A stretch of 64,000 nucleotides of DNA from Hericium rajendrae (taxonomy: Eukaryota > Basidiomycota > Agaricomycetes > Russulales > Hericiaceae): positions 1,736,001-1,800,000 of the forward strand of contig CM065886.1 in assembly GCA_033439255.1 (NCBI GenBank). Direction: 5' to 3'. Positions within the stretch are counted from its first letter, which is position 1. Each line of letters begins with the position of its first letter. The notes below the pieces were generated by a model that had not been told where the DNA came from, ran no database searches, and worked only from the letters and a program-made list of their open reading frames with translations. A program made the position numbers and the translations under genes. Below are positions 10,480 to 23,747 of this stretch, in pieces.

Positions 10480-13400
10480 TTAGTCTAGACCATATTTAGA
10501 ACGTTCATCATCCCCTAACACAGACTTGAACATTGTGTCTGCGCTTCCAGAAAACTCCTTCCACATCGCCTTCTGCCGTGCACCATATGCCGCATGGCCG
10601 CGCAACCCCTCTTCGCCGGCCTTCTCCACCCTGCTCCCCCAATCATCTGCACGCTTCTGAAATCCTCTCACAGTCCAATCCATTTCAAATGGAAGAACAA
10701 CCATCTCCTCATGCCAACGATGCATCCTTGCCGTGCACGAAGCCACTGAACTCGGTGGACTGAGAATAGTGTGAATTAATCATGTTGCGGCATACGTCTC
10801 TGATAAAGACTGAATGTCCGACTTACAGTCTGCAAGCCATTCGCCTTCAAGTGAATCACCAGAGACATCCATCGTCCAGAACCAAGGCAGAGTTGAATTG
10901 CGTAGACCCCTGACCGATGGATCCAGGACAGCAGTGCGGACCTTCAGATGCTCTGGAAGGAGAGATTGGAACCTCTCGAGCATGTCCTCCTTAGCACCCA
11001 GATCTTCCATAGCCTCTCTACATCTTGAATACACACGTGCCTGGTGTTGAACGGTGCTTTCGATAGAGGTCACACCCTCCCATGCCCGTGTCTTCTTGCG
11101 TTGACTATTGGCCTGCCGCACATCAGTCCTGAAAACATAGGCCTTGTATCCCAAGGCTAGTCGTAAGCTTTGCAATGCATCATTGGCCTGGCCTTCCCGC
11201 AATTCCAGTTCAGCTTCCACCAATGTCTTCATCTGAGGCACACGGAGAACCTCCTTATCAAGACGAGATGGTAGGCTGATAGCCACGCGTTCAATGGGGA
11301 TGTAACCGCCAGATCTACGGGGTACTGCAGTAGCGTGGGTATCATTGTCCTCGTCTTCTTCTCCAACGTGATCAAACTGATCTCCATCTCCAGCGGAGAG
11401 AGGGATGCCGTGATTAGCCGTATCGATGTCGTAGGGTAGAAACTGGCATGCAGCACGCTCAAAGGTCGTCACACGGGATTGCAGACGTCTTCGTTTGTCC
11501 TCGAGATCATTCTTTTGTGCCGAGGTAGGGCTCGACCCCACTTTGCGGACAAGCGATACAATAGACAGCCTGCGGTTTGAGATTTAGGTTGAGATCAAAT
11601 CAAATACGTCAGGTGAAACAACGAACTGTGTCTCTTGAATCCGGAGGCCCAGTGTTATCCATGCCGCAGCGCCAAGGCCCTGTCCACGGTCCAATTCTAG
11701 TTTGTTTAGCCTGACGAGGATATCGGCTCTTGTCGGCCCTTCCACAACATATAATATATTAGTACTGGCTCCAGGTTATGGACAGGATACCACAGTACCT
11801 TTCTTTACCGTAGTGTCATAGATTTTGACCATCACCATGGGATCATCTTCCCGTTTGCTTTGTGCCTCTTCCTCCTCGTTCGCCCAGTCATCCCGTTTAT
11901 CCCGTGAGACCGTGGAATTGATACTCTTGAATGCCGTGATTGCCTTTTCTAATTCTACCTTTCCAGCCCGATACCGCCGCGATAGGTAGTTCACTGTATA
12001 GTGGGTCAGCGGCATAAACGGGATATGGCGATTCAGATCAGTACCCATTCCAATGAGCTTCTTCCAGTTTGAATCATTCATATGGTCGTCTAGAACTTCC
12101 CGACGGTGGGATGTCGACATGCCACTGGTGCTTCTAGAAATCTCATTCAGTGGAGCCCAGAGCGTCTCGACAACTTCACCATCGAATTGCCGTGCACCGA
12201 TGATATAATTCGGTGAAAATGCTGGGATGCATTCATCCTTGTGCCCATGCACATGAAACAGTCCAATCGCAGCCTTCATCTCGACGATGCTATCAGGAAG
12301 AGATAGGAATTCACTGTTAGCCACGCGTTCTCGGAATTTCTTGCGCCACTGGCATATGATGTCATATATTTTCATGACGATTTCTATACCTTTGCTTCTA
12401 AAGTTAATGGCCTGACACGCGGAGTAGTCCATGTTCATTTGTCTGTTACACTGGTCAGCATGTTCATTCCACATGGCTGAAATCATAGACCAACCGCTCG
12501 CCCTTCTGAAAATCAACTGTAGAGTGCGGGTAGAAGCACCCATGGCAGCAAGCCGTTGCTCCAATTCCGGTATGTTCAACGTGATGGCGATCAGCATTGA
12601 CACGATTGACCGCCCGGTGCTCGTTGCAGGTGGATCGCTATATGCCGCGGGATACCTCAACGGTGTTCTGGTGATATGGTCAAATGATGCGCACCTCGCG
12701 TTGGTCATTAGCCGCCTTCAAATGCTTCTTGTACTCTGCTTGTCCAACCATGAATCCGGCCCCTTCGCTAAGCTGGACGTCGTTGGCCGGTCTGCGCATC
12801 TTGCTTCCTGTGGACTCAAAGTTGCCGTCCATCACAAACGTCCTGAGAAAAATCCAACTACATGCAGGACGGTAAGCCATAGGTCATGCACCATGTGAGG
12901 AGCGAGTTACCGTCTGGGGTCAGCTGTCTTCCAGTCATCTGGTAGATTGAATTCTGGCTGTGCGCAGGTAGGGCAGAACATCGCGCGGCATCCTGGTGTT
13001 TCTGAATCCTCTGGGTCGTGACCCATACCAAACCACTTCCTGAGTTTCATATCCCGCCATTGCCGCTCAACCCGCAACAACTCCCGGTATCTATCCTGGA
13101 TTACAGTCAGCATGGTGATGGCCCACGTCGAGACAGACACATACTGGTACACTGGACGGAAATGCACTATTCGTGAGCCTTCGCAACTTATGATAGAAAT
13201 GGTAAGCCGTCGTCTTGCATTCCAGGTTGTCCAGCCGAAAGTCATCCAGAACGCGGAAGGTAAATGCCGTCTCAGGTGAGTGGAATGTAGATGGGAACAT
13301 CTGCATACGGAAGAGTTGCAGGGGAGGGGATCTGCATTAGGACATTGACACCAGACAACCGGCATGCGGTGCACCCCACTCGAGTCCACAATACATAGAA

Positions 13401-14251
13401 TTGGATTCCCGTCGGCATCACGGGCCTTCTTCGGCAAGACGTCAGTCTGAAAGGACAGCAGGTCCTCATCATCAGCAGGCCATGGTGCAGTAGGATCCTC
13501 ATCGTCAATTGGTGGATCCTCCTCAGCGTCCTCCTCCGGATCCACACTTGATTCAACGTCCTCTCGACTGGCATAAGGGCAAGGATGTCCTGAATGGCCT
13601 ACATGAATCTTGACACCGGCGAAGCGAAGCCATGATGGAGAAAAGAATTCGCCAGTCCAGCGTTCGACGCGGTGGAATGGCAAGGCCGTATGACGTTTAG
13701 AGAAACAGGGAGTGCATTCGAACATCTGCCCTAGACAGTCCATACATCGCCAGACACCTTCTTGACTCTTGCAGGTAACGCACTGGGTATCAACTGGCGG
13801 GCACTCGGTATCCAACATGGCATGGATGTAGTCTGAACGTTTGGGTAGCCATTCGCGCAAGTAATCATGCTGTCCCTTGCTCGCGGCATCAGCACCGTGT
13901 CCTGCGGCATGCCGAGGTTATCCTACCCACCTTGTGATGTACATCTGCTAATGGGTCACGAATCCCGTCCTCCTCCTCTACAAAGTCGTTGTTCATGACT
14001 TCATAGTCGGCAGTACGTGGCCCTGGGAGAGCATTGAAGACAGCATCCCTGGATGGTCCACTTCCCTCCCTGTCAGGCGTAGGAGTGAGGTTAGAAGGGG
14101 TTTCGCTCAGCAGTCTACGTGATCCAGCCTTTTCAATTCCGACTTGGTTCCACCCGCGGGACGTCTTCTGCACAACCAGGGTGACATGGACATTGCCATG
14201 GAGGGGTGCAGTATATCGTACTTTATTCCTGCCCGGCTTGGTGCGGGCCAT
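10480..14251 (-). CDS. KDZ transposase with CxC2 zinc cluster
   Basis: This is the transposase of the element, a DDE-type recombinase acting on its inverted ends. Nine exons can be placed: 14251-13931, 13869-13145, 13095-12911, 12857-12695, 12637-12495, 12442-11799, 11738-11627, 11569-10827 and 10759-10480, about 1,105 residues, normal for the family. The CxC2-like cluster (CVTC, CMDC, CTPC, then HRVERW) lies near 13750. The KDZ core includes CNEHRAVNRVN, NMDYS, YDIICQW, FHVHGHKDEC, DGEVVETLWAPLN and LDDHMNDSNWKKL at 12600-12030, and the typical C-terminal helical part (ANDALQSLRLAL, TRAWEGV) follows. Two apparent one-base deletions (about 13318 in a C-run, about 10730) break the frame. They could be errors or real decay. 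Confidence 0.92.
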
Positions 14252-14415
14252 GCTGGGACTGATGGTGCATGGGCCTTGGTGTTAAGGCGCATATAATAAC
14301 GCCACAATGTTTGAACGATTAGGACCCTCAGTTTTACACTCATTACTAAGGAACAAATGGTGGCAAATGACATGCTTCCGAGAAGCCGTGGTATATTCTA
14401 GATGTCCATATGATC

Positions 14416-15880
14416 TCAAGATAACGCCAATCTCCGGAGATCCAGCACCGATTGCTCCAGATCATCTTCGGAATCGCCAACAGCCGCCTCAGCGTGCATG
14501 GTCTCATACCTGCTGACCCGCATCCATCCGGCTGCCTCCTGCCCAATGCGATCATGCACGGCATCTCTCATGAACCATGCGTAACAAATGCGCTCCCCAA
14601 CAAAGTCTGAGACTGAATGTTCCAGGGCTTTGCCAGACACTGCTATGACAGTGCGGGGTTTGTAATTCAGTTCTAGGCCAGTTCCTGGAAGCGCAAACGT
14701 TGCGCTCTGATAGGGACCGATGGTGCAGAGAATGTCATACCATGAGGCACGACTCTGCCCATCGCGATGAGCCGGTGTTTGCCGGTTAGATATGACCGCA
14801 ACTCCGTTGAACACAGATGGCCATTGCTGAAGGGCTGGAGCAAGTCGTTCAATGCCCTTGAGCTCCTTCATGACGGATGCCGCGGCATCGTAGAGCTCTG
14901 GATGAACAACGCTTAGAATAGCGCTGAATAGCGCAGCGGACTCTGCAATGTCAGCCACCCAGTTCGCGCCATCAATGTTGCGTTTTGCCGGGTTTATCAG
15001 TGGCGAAGTAAACAAGTCATCGTTGGGCCCCTATATGAACCAGTGCATGAGCTGGAGACATAGATATGAATTGGGAAATATGATACACACAGTGTGCGCC
15101 TGCTGAAACCATGCAGGAGACACAGACACCGTCCCTGGGGTGAATCGGCTACATGCCTCTGCAGGATGAAAGAGCTGGGGCGATTCCCTCCATGTGCCAT
15201 CCTTGGTGCTTCCAGACTTTTTCCGAGATGGATTGGACCTTCGAACATGTGCGTTCAAATGTTCTGTTGCCCTCGCCATCTTGATCTGTGAACGAAATTA
15301 GTGGTTTTGATTGTATGTACCTGCAAAAGACAATACCTCGCGCTCCTTGGATATAAGACCAGGCAAGTACCAGAAGAAAATCCGTCCATGCCGATCAATG
15401 CCTATGCAGGGCTTGGTATACTCGGGATGTCCTGATACCCGCGGATATCGTTGCAGAAATACTGGAGAGTCCTGCTCTCGTTTACGTTCTGCATAGCGCT
15501 CCATGTCCCAGTTGATCACAACTAATGGGAATTAAGCAATGGGGGAGAATGCCGCATACACATAATTACATACCACGATCCAAAAAGGCGGTGACAAGCA
15601 TATCCGCGGCGAAGTCGAGCTCAGATAAAACAGTAATCGGTATTGTCATAGCAGGACGGTCAATATCACCAGGCACAGCCCGGTTCAATGCCGCGCATTG
15701 ACGTTGTCTGAGCACATTGCGAAATCGGTGGGAGAGATACTCTGCCATGGCTGAGGCATAAGGACAAGCAGATGAAGATGCCGCACGGGATGTAGGTGCG
15801 GAAGACATGATGACTCTGTGGTATAGTTGTCTCTGGAATACCGCAGACTGAAATACTTGCAGGGACAATGAGGCAGCCAT
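14416..15880 (-). CDS. TET/JBP-family 2-oxoglutarate/Fe(II) dioxygenase
   Basis: This is a predicted nuclear oxidase of 5-methylcytosine in DNA. The family uses Fe(II) and 2-oxoglutarate to make hydroxymethyl- and further oxidised cytosines. Four exons (15880-15574, 15521-15337, 15285-15091, 15030-14416) total 1,302 nt and give an uninterrupted 433-residue protein. The catalytic domain is in the last exon. The HxD iron motif is in TPAHRDGQSRASWYDIL, the distal histidine in GKALEHSVSDFVGER, and the 2-oxoglutarate-binding arginine in the ERICYAWFMRD region. The N-terminal exons are not recognised. The gene lies 165 bp upstream of the transposase on the same strand and is divergent from the next plus-strand gene. 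The chosen start is the first in-frame ATG. Confidence 0.9.
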
Positions 15881-16662
15881 GATCGTACTCGAGCTTCCAT
15901 TGTCCACATATTACATTGTTCTATTGTCCCATCAATTTGGAATTGCCAATGTCATTCTATTGTCCTATGAAGCTACCGCTGTTTTTGTACCTTTCTATTG
16001 TCCAGCGGTTGACTCAATCAGCATGAATCTATGTTTCGGGATTGTACACTATAGACTTCACAATAACCCAACATTCTCCACAGTCTTTGATACTACACAA
16101 TTGTGTATATGGCTCATTAATGCTTTCTCGCATCACGATTGTGGACTTCGGACCGGACTTGATAGCTGTATTATGTATTATGACGAGTAACCGATTGATT
16201 GTGGATAGATTATCCGGTGGGGGCCGTGCCCAGATGTTTGGCGCGCCGGACTTCTTATTTGCGTCTATCGATCCACAGACACATTCAAAGATCCTACTGA
16301 CTTCTCTTCCCAGAAATACATGATATACGCATGGAATATGTGTATCAAGCTAGCATTATGCTCAATCTCAGTACTAGTTGGCAAATGAAGCGATGGGCAT
16401 GTGATTGTTGTAGCGAGTGACAACGGGAAACCTGTCTTCTTTCGAATGGAGCAACATGCCCGTTGCTCTCCGTTCGGCAAGGATTATTTCGGCTGGCCCT
16501 GTTGGTTGCCTTACCGGTATTTCGATACCTGCCATGGCGTGATCGGATGGGTTCCCAATTCGATCCTGGCCGGTGCGTGATGGAAGACGGACGAATTATA
16601 TTGCAAAAATTCGTTCAAGGTCGCATGTCCTTTCTGGCCATCCCCTACATTTCCCCTTCCTA
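15881..16662. promoter_or_regulatory. Divergent promoter region between the TET/JBP gene and the homeodomain-like gene
   Basis: This 780-bp AT-richer interval separates two divergent genes. It contains four copies of a CATTGTCC/CTATTGTCC motif between about 15897 and 16012, close to the TET/JBP start. Their clustering suggests a shared regulatory site, which is inference. No other gene was seen. Confidence 0.45.
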
Positions 16663-19600
16663 ATGGCTAGGGCGAAAAAGATAACCAAAGCCAACAAGCG
16701 CACGTCCAAAGCCGCGGATGAGGCAACCGCAAGCACCTCAGCAGCATTGGAAGTCCAGCTCACCCTCCAGCCCCGCCACGTTGCATATCTCTTCACACGA
16801 GTGGCCGAGTATCGTTTGGCGGACTCTGCCCGAAAGACGGCCATTGCAAACGAATGTGTGGACCACCTGGAGGTCAAATTTGCCCGCGAGTTTGCTCCCT
16901 GGAAGAAGTGGAGGCGTCGGGTCAAGGAGGTCCGTATCTGTTTTAGTTGAAATCTCCCTTTCTGACTTTCAGCACAGCGCGTCGTGATCTGGTTCCGAAA
17001 TAATGGCCGTAAGACCGCAAGTACCCAGGTCAAGAAGTACGTGAAGAAGGCAGACTGGAGGAACGTGGCCGCACATGAGCAGAAGGATTCGTTCCATGCA
17101 TACTTCGAGCGGGTGAACGGGGTCAAAGTCGGGTCCCCGAAGTGGGTTGGATTGCGACAGAACACCCTAACGGCGTGGTGTGCGAAGTTCAGTGACGCGG
17201 ATAAGGCGAAGTATGAGGAGATGGCGAATGAGTGGAATCAGATGGGCCCCCCGCCTGATGTGCAACGCAAGTACGTGTCAAACCTCTCTTCTAACAACCG
17301 CGGGGGCTAATCCTGAATAGAAATGCATCCAAATATGCAGTCGCCCACATGCGCGGCTTTGCCAAAGAAATGTATCAGCAGTGCGGCATGCAAATGATCA
17401 TTTTCACATCTTTTAAATGCCCTGATGGCCGTCTGGCCCATGCCATGTAAGTCATTTGCTGCTTTAACATTTGACTTGAGTTAACCCCGAGTAGGCAAGA
17501 CTATACAGAAGACCTGTCTGGGACAAAGGGGTTCAGCGAGGCAAATCCGAACTGGGCAGACACCGGCATATTTACACAATGGACGGAGTGGTCAACAAAG
17601 GCATCAGGTGAGTACTTCAATATATCTGGCTGGCAAGCGCTGATGCCATGCTTCAGATCCCCTGCTTTGCGAAGCTCCAGATGCTCCAAGCGAAAGCCTA
17701 GACCTCCCGGAACTGGATTATGACGATGAAGGCTGGCCGATCTTGCCATCGCTAGAGGTATTCGATAAGCTGGAGAGGCAAGAGCGGAAGGCCTTGATCA
17801 CTCAGTGGATGACTGCACACTTCCGTAAGCCAGAGTATCATCTCGTGGAGCAGAAGCTGACATGTAGATCAGATATTGCAATAGGTGAAGTGAAGGGCGC
17901 GGTGCCATGGGGATTGGTTTTTACCGAGGACAGCGACTACTTCTCCCTGGATTGCTTCCCGCCAGGATACCAATTCTGGATTCACCCGTCAAAGTGGAAC
18001 CAATATTGCATTGAAGATGTATACAGGCACTGGCACGACCGCATAGACGAAGGCTTGATTCCCTTCAAGTGGGATTATTTTCCGGAGGTCGACGGTGATG
18101 ACACTGTTCAATGCTTTGCCAAAGCTCCTACTCCAATGCAGGGACCTCCTGCTAAAGGCAGGAAAGCCGCGTTGAAGGCCCGCCATGCCATGTCCCCCTC
18201 CACAGGGTCCGGGAATGCCGCGGAGCTCTCCAATACCTCCGCGCAAAGCCGTACACCGACGGCGACCTTGGGAAAAGGCAAGGAACGGGCGCACGTTGAT
18301 TACGACAGCCAGGATGACCAGACCCCATCGTCACCAGATGTACAAGACACCCCGCCACCTGTAATCAGGCAGAAAGGCAAGGACAGGCCCCCAACAGCGT
18401 CCCGGAATGCCGCTGGGTTCTCCAATACCTCCGCGCAAAGCCGTACACCGACGGCGACCTTGGGAAAAGGCAAGGAACGGGCGCACGTTGATTACGACAG
18501 CCAGGATGACCAGACCCCATCGTCACCAGATGTACAAGACACCCCGCCACCTGCAATCAGGCGGAATGGCAAGGACAGGCCCCCAAGGGATTACGACACC
18601 GATGAGGACCTTACCTCGTCGTCACTAGGTGGTGAAGACATCGTCCACCTTTCGGACACTGATGCGTCCAAGGCAGGGGATGTTCTATCTGATGCGGACT
18701 ACAGCGGCATTACTGCGGCAGCAGAGGAGGACTCCGAAGCAGAAGTAGAGGAGGCAAACCCGTCTGATATAGACTTGGAGAGTGACGCACAGCATCCAAA
18801 GGCGGCAACGCAGACCCTGGCCAAACAGCATGAGGCGCAGGTGGCTCAGGAGAATGCCACGCAGGCAAAAGCGAAAACCACTAAGGCGGCCAAGGCGATG
18901 GAGGCCAAGGCAATTGCAGCCAAGGCGAACGCCATGAAGGCCAAAGCCGCGGCGGCAAAGACCATCCGGGAGAAGGCTCAGGCGAAGGCTCAGGCGAAGG
19001 CTCAGGCGAAGGCCGCGGCGAAGGCGGAGGCTCAGGCGGAGGCGAGGGCGAAGGAGGCGAGGGAGGCGAAGGCGAGGGAGGCGAAGGCGAGGGAGGCGAA
19101 GGCGAGGGAGGCGGAGGCGAGGGAGGCGGAGGCGAGGGAGGCGGAGGCGAGGGAGGCAAAGGCGAGGGAGGCAAAGGCGAGGGAGGCAAAGGCGAGGGAG
19201 GCAAAGGCGAGGGAGGCAAAGACGAAAGCGAAGGAGGTGAAGAATAAAGCCTATCAGGAACGACTGACCATAACGAAGGCTAATCTGGTGAAGCTTGGGA
19301 AGGGGAAGAAGGCAAAGGAAACCAAAGGACAGCAGAAGGAGTCTGGAATTCCATCGACTGATGAGGAGGATGAGGTGTTGATCATGGTGGACGAAGTGGC
19401 AGACCAGAGCCTACAGGAGCTGGAGAGACCTCCTGGGTGGACTGGGAGCTCAGGCGGCCCTGCCGGAGGGTCTCTCGCTGCTGCAGGTGGTGCTCCGCAA
19501 CGCCGCGGTAATCGTCCAGCCACTTTGGAATGCCCTGCAGACACACGACGCCACACCCGACTCCGCATGCAATACCTGGCCTCGTTATCCAATGAAAAGG

Positions 19601-20537
19601 AGTATTGCAAGCTTCTGGAGCTGATTGCGCAGATGCAAGGAGTGAGTGATGCTATTATGACATCTCAAAGTTTCAAACACTAACTGGACTTAGGGAACGG
19701 GTGCTGCGCCACTAATTCCACTTCCAGCAAGCTGGAGAACGCACTGGAAAGAGGGAGAGCCAGGAAATGTGGCTTCCTGCTGAAGTTCATAGGCAGGAGG
19801 GGCTAGAGGACCTCACCACATGGATTGGTACGAAGCCCTGGCTTTCTGCACCAACGCAGAACGGGTCGAGGAGTGTCCGATCTAGGACAAGCATGGAAAC
19901 CTTTGCTTTGGCCATGGGTAGTGCTATACATGATATGCATGAAGGCCAATTCGCAGAGGACGCGGACGAGGAGAGCTCAGGACCTGGCTATTTGAACGGA
20001 TCACCTCTTGCTTTCGCTTACATTGCGAGTCTGATAATCCCTGCAATTACGAAAGCCTGCAAGGCGTTAGATGATCCGGAAGGCACTACCGAAACTGTAG
20101 GCAACATTAATTATCTCTTTATTTATGCGGCAATGATGCTAAACTATCCGGGCAGCAGGCTCCATCCTCTGGACAGAACGCCAATGTCCCGAGGGCCAGC
20201 AATGCCGCCAATGATCGTGGAGGCCCCCATCTGCTAGGGAAACGTCTTCGATCTCCTGATAGTCCCCCAAAGGCTGGGCCGAGCTCGATGCATCCCCCAA
20301 TCAAGCCGCCTGCAAGGCGGCAAAGAAAGCCTGAAGTGCAGGATGAGAACATTGTTGAAGGGTCTAGGAGAAAGCGGCCGACGGCTAAGGCCCTTGAGTA
20401 AGTTATGCTGCTGTCAGCACCCAGGCGTCTTGCTGATTCACAATGTAGACAACCCCCACGTTCTGGCCGCAATCCGAAGCTGACAGTGGAGGTTGCGATC
20501 CCTGCAGCACGTCCATCCGGTGGCAGGAAAGCTTGAG
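16663..20537 (+). CDS. KDZ-borne protein with homeodomain-like segment and long charged coil
   Basis: Exons are 16663-16929, 16978-17270, 17321-17446, 17495-17607, 17657-19641, 19728 to about 20400, and about 20457-20537; the first five join in consistent phase. Near residue 90 the segment [11 protein letters not shown] resembles helix 3 of a homeodomain (WFxNxR), so DNA binding is plausible. The middle has two copies of a 192-bp unit (18212 and 18404) with Ser/Pro-rich acidic sequence. It is followed by an Ala/Lys/Glu/Arg repeat ([15 protein letters not shown]) at 18820-19240, certainly helical. The C terminus is basic ([16 protein letters not shown]). One base seems to be missing in a G-run near 20150. 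The specific function is unknown. Confidence 0.7.
18212..18595 (+). repeat. Two-copy 192-bp in-frame tandem repeat
   Basis: The coding sequence from about 18212 to 18403 is repeated at 18404-18595 with few differences. It adds 64 residues of disordered acidic sequence ([14 protein letters not shown]) per copy. Length variation between copies of the element would be expected. Confidence 0.85.
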
Positions 20538-21131
20538 AGAGCCCATTGGACTCTCGCCGGCATGCGGCATCCTTCAACAGATATGCCGCGGCATTGTATA
20601 CCGAACGCTAGGGGCTTCAACATGCCTCAGGCGGCCGTGGGCTGACGCGAACAACATTTACAGTGGGCTGTAGGATATAGAGAGGAGGGTGATGGCTCTG
20701 GAAGTCCCGAAGCGGGGTGCAGGAGCATAGGCTACGTCAATAGATATGCGCGGCATGATAAATCAGTGGTGTGCTGTCGGGCGATGTCCTTAGGTTGTCA
20801 GTAGCATGCCGCGGAGATTCAAAGCAGTGTGTGGAACATGGAGAAAGGCGGGGTCAATACTCCATTTGATGTAGACTCTGGTGCATCATATCATAGATAC
20901 TCATATCTGGTCGCAGTTCAGGATGTTGTATACACAGATATTGCCATGCGAGACTTGAAACGGGTTATATAACTGTCTTAAGCCCAAGAATCATTCATCT
21001 CAGGTCACACATTTTATCTTAGATAGGAGAGATTGATCATTCATTATCTATTTAAGTACAAGGGCGAAGAGCATGCAGGACTCATGAAATAATAGTGAAA
21101 ATGCCGCCGGATGGCGCGGGCATGGATATAC
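20538..21131. other. Intergenic between convergent KDZ genes
   Basis: No gene was seen. The stretch contains CCGCGG-type palindromes near 20583 and 20810 and an AT-rich part around 20880-21060. It is presumably the 3' ends of the two converging transcripts. Confidence 0.4.
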
Positions 21132-23604
21132 CTACTCGGCAGGTTTTGAACCTGTGCTAGGCTGGCTGGATGAGGCCCCAGCATTGCCGCGGTCTGCATC
21201 AGTAGCTCCACCCCACTGAACCGCCGCAGCCGTGCTAAACCGCCCACCAAATAGTCCCGCGGGAACCGGAACTTGTTGCGGGGCCACGTTGACCATGCCA
21301 CGCAGCTCTTCGAACCGGGAGGCCATCCTGGAGGACATGTCGGAGATGTCGGTGTGCAGGTTGCTGGATAGTGTGGTGAGGCCCCTATCAATGTTTTGAA
21401 GACGGTCCTCATGCTCCTTGAGTCGCTGTTCCACTGACTCCTGATGGCGGCCTTGTGTGGTGTCAATGCTGGACACTCGCTCGGAGAGGCGTTGCACGTC
21501 CGCGGAGAGATGGGCCATGCCTTGAATGACACCTTCGTGCGTGCCCAATTGCAGGCGGATACGCTTGATATCCGCGGCAAGATCCTCGACCAGCTGTTGG
21601 GAGTGTGGGTCGTATTCCCGCCGGTCTTGCGGCATTGGATCGTCAATGCAAGCAATAGGGGGATGGGGAGACAGATTCGGTCGGCGAGGAGGGGTGACAT
21701 CCAGGGGAATTTCAGACTGGTGATCTGGATCAGCGTGTGCAGGACCGTCAGTGTTGGTCCTGGGCGCGCACTGGAGCCTTGCCCTTGTCCTTACGCCGAG
21801 ATGGTCCAGGAGCACGGTCATCCAAGTTGACCTGCATTGGCGGCGTTGGCATACGCGGCTCATCCTCCATGTCGACGTCAAAGTCAGCGGGTGCCTGAGT
21901 AACCGCGGCCTGCTGTGCTTCCGCCTTGAAGCCGAGGCTGCCTGAGCTGCGGCAGCTGTCGCCGAGGCTGCGTCAGACCAGTAGCCCCATGATGAGACAT
22001 TACCCTGCACCTCAGGTTCCCAGTCGACAGAGCGGTCCAGGGGCCATTTGGGCATCGGCCCAGCTGCATGCCGCCAGAGCACATCATAGTAGTCCTCTGG
22101 GTCCCAGTTACGCCTATTCCCGCTGCCCGCGCCTTGGGCCCGGTGGGAGCATTTGTGCTTGAGGCCCTTGCAGGCGAGGCAGGCGTTGCATGGGCCCCTG
22201 GGGAAGCAAGGCTTCTGGTCCGTTACGCAGCGCTCGCAGGAATCCAGCTAAGATATTTGAAACCTTCATCAGTATTGCTTATGATAAAGTAACAATGAAA
22301 TTTGCAAGCGTACCGCTACCAGTTTGGCCTGCTTGATGTATCGAAGCTCGTCAGCTGTGAATACCCGCTGGAGCAAAGGTATATGTGAGCATTGGAAGAA
22401 TATGGTAACAAATTACAGACTTACCTGTGGAGGAAGCTGGTCCTCATTTTGCTGCTGCTCGCTCTCCACACCCTGATCTCCCTGCTGGTTCTCCTCCTGC
22501 TCTCTGGCGTCCTCAATGGCCTGCGACTGCTGGACTTCTTGGCTAGTCGCCGCTGCATTCTTGCGGCCACGTCCGCCCTTTTGGGGCTTCGCAGCGGTCT
22601 TGCCTGCTGCTGGCTTCTTCGAGGCGGAAGTGGTCTTGCTGGCCCCAGCCTTCGTTGGTGCAGCCTTCTTGGATGCGGGCGCGTTCTTCGTCTTCTGCGC
22701 CTTTGTCTTTGGTTGGGCGGCATCGGGTAAGGCATTGTCATCAGAGGCCATGGCTTCCGCACGGCGCTTGCTTCGGCGGGGCTCTGGTGGGGTCGGCGCG
22801 GCAGGGACATGCTCTGCAGGCCTTGAGGGCGTCTTAGAAGCCTCTACCCGCGCGCGGTTGCGATCAATTTGCTCTTGGACCTCGGCGGCATCATCTGCAG
22901 GGATTTGGATGCGAACGCCATTCTTCGTGGGCTGGAGCACAACCTTAGGCCGAGGTCGTGGGGGTTGGCGACGTTCAGGATCAGGCTGGGGAGGTTTCGC
23001 AGTAGGTACGGCGGCGGGGCGGGTGGTCTGAGTGGAGGAACGACCAGCAGGATGGTCGGATGACGATGCAATGGAAACTGGGGATTCATTACGATCTAAC
23101 AATACATCAATGGATTGAATATGATGCAGGACCGAATACCGACGCACCTAGCTCTAACCACCACCCACCTTCGAGCACACTGCCGCCCTGGGAATCGTCG
23201 AGATCATGGTAGTTTGTTGGCCACAACTCAGAGTGGTAGTGCCCCATCATTTCCTCCTTGAGACGGGAATCCGCAGAGGAGATGGAAGCGAAGTCCACTG
23301 GCCGGGACATGCGGCGGGCATCTACCATCTCAAGCATCCAGCTGATGACGAGCGGCGGGATTATCTTGCGTTCGCCGGCTTGTTGCACGGCCAGAAATGC
23401 CTGTGCTAGAGATTTCTGCAGAGACGTAACGTGGTCAGCAGCATATGAAGTTAAGAACTGAAAACGTACTTGTTCCGCAGTGAAACGTCGCTCCCACTCA
23501 TCCCTGCTGATAATGTCCCGGTGCTTTAGAGAACCAAGGGCAAGGAGGACACGAAGAGCACAGCGCATGACATCCTTTTCAAGTGGGGTGTAGGGGGATG
23601 ACAT
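21132..23604 (-). CDS. KDZ-borne cysteine-cluster and coiled-coil protein
   Basis: Five exons (23604-23470, 23415-23148, 23095-22425, 22367-22314, 22247-21132) join in consistent phase and sum to 2,244 nt, an intact 747-residue protein. After a helical N-terminal domain there is a basic linker (KKAAPTKAGASK). The fifth exon opens with a cluster C-x2-C-x6-C-x5-C-x2-C-x2-C-x6-C (CERC, KPC, CNAC, CLAC, HKC), resembling fungal zinc-cluster DNA-binding domains. The last 150 residues (LEDLAADIKRIRLQLG to RFEELRGMVN) are a predicted coiled coil. A stretch at about 21760-21940 reads more naturally in another frame, so compensating indels are possible. A role in binding DNA for the transposon is inferred, not shown. 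Confidence 0.72.
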
Positions 23605-23747
23605 GGTGGTGAGTGCAAAGTGAGAGTGGGACAGGATGTCGACTTAGCCGCATCCGCAGGGAAGTGAGAGCCAGATCACGTGACCGTCGCGCCGCGCGGT
23701 GAACTCGCGTAGATTGGCGCTGGTGTCACTGTTGACTCTCTACTACA

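Noticed and set aside
18881-19219. Minus-strand proline/serine-rich frame
   Set aside because: It is the antisense of the Ala/Lys/Glu-coding repeat in the plus-strand gene.
21044-21700. Second protein frame overlapping the end of the cysteine-cluster gene
   Set aside because: It is a shadow frame of the coiled-coil exon without its own splice or start support.
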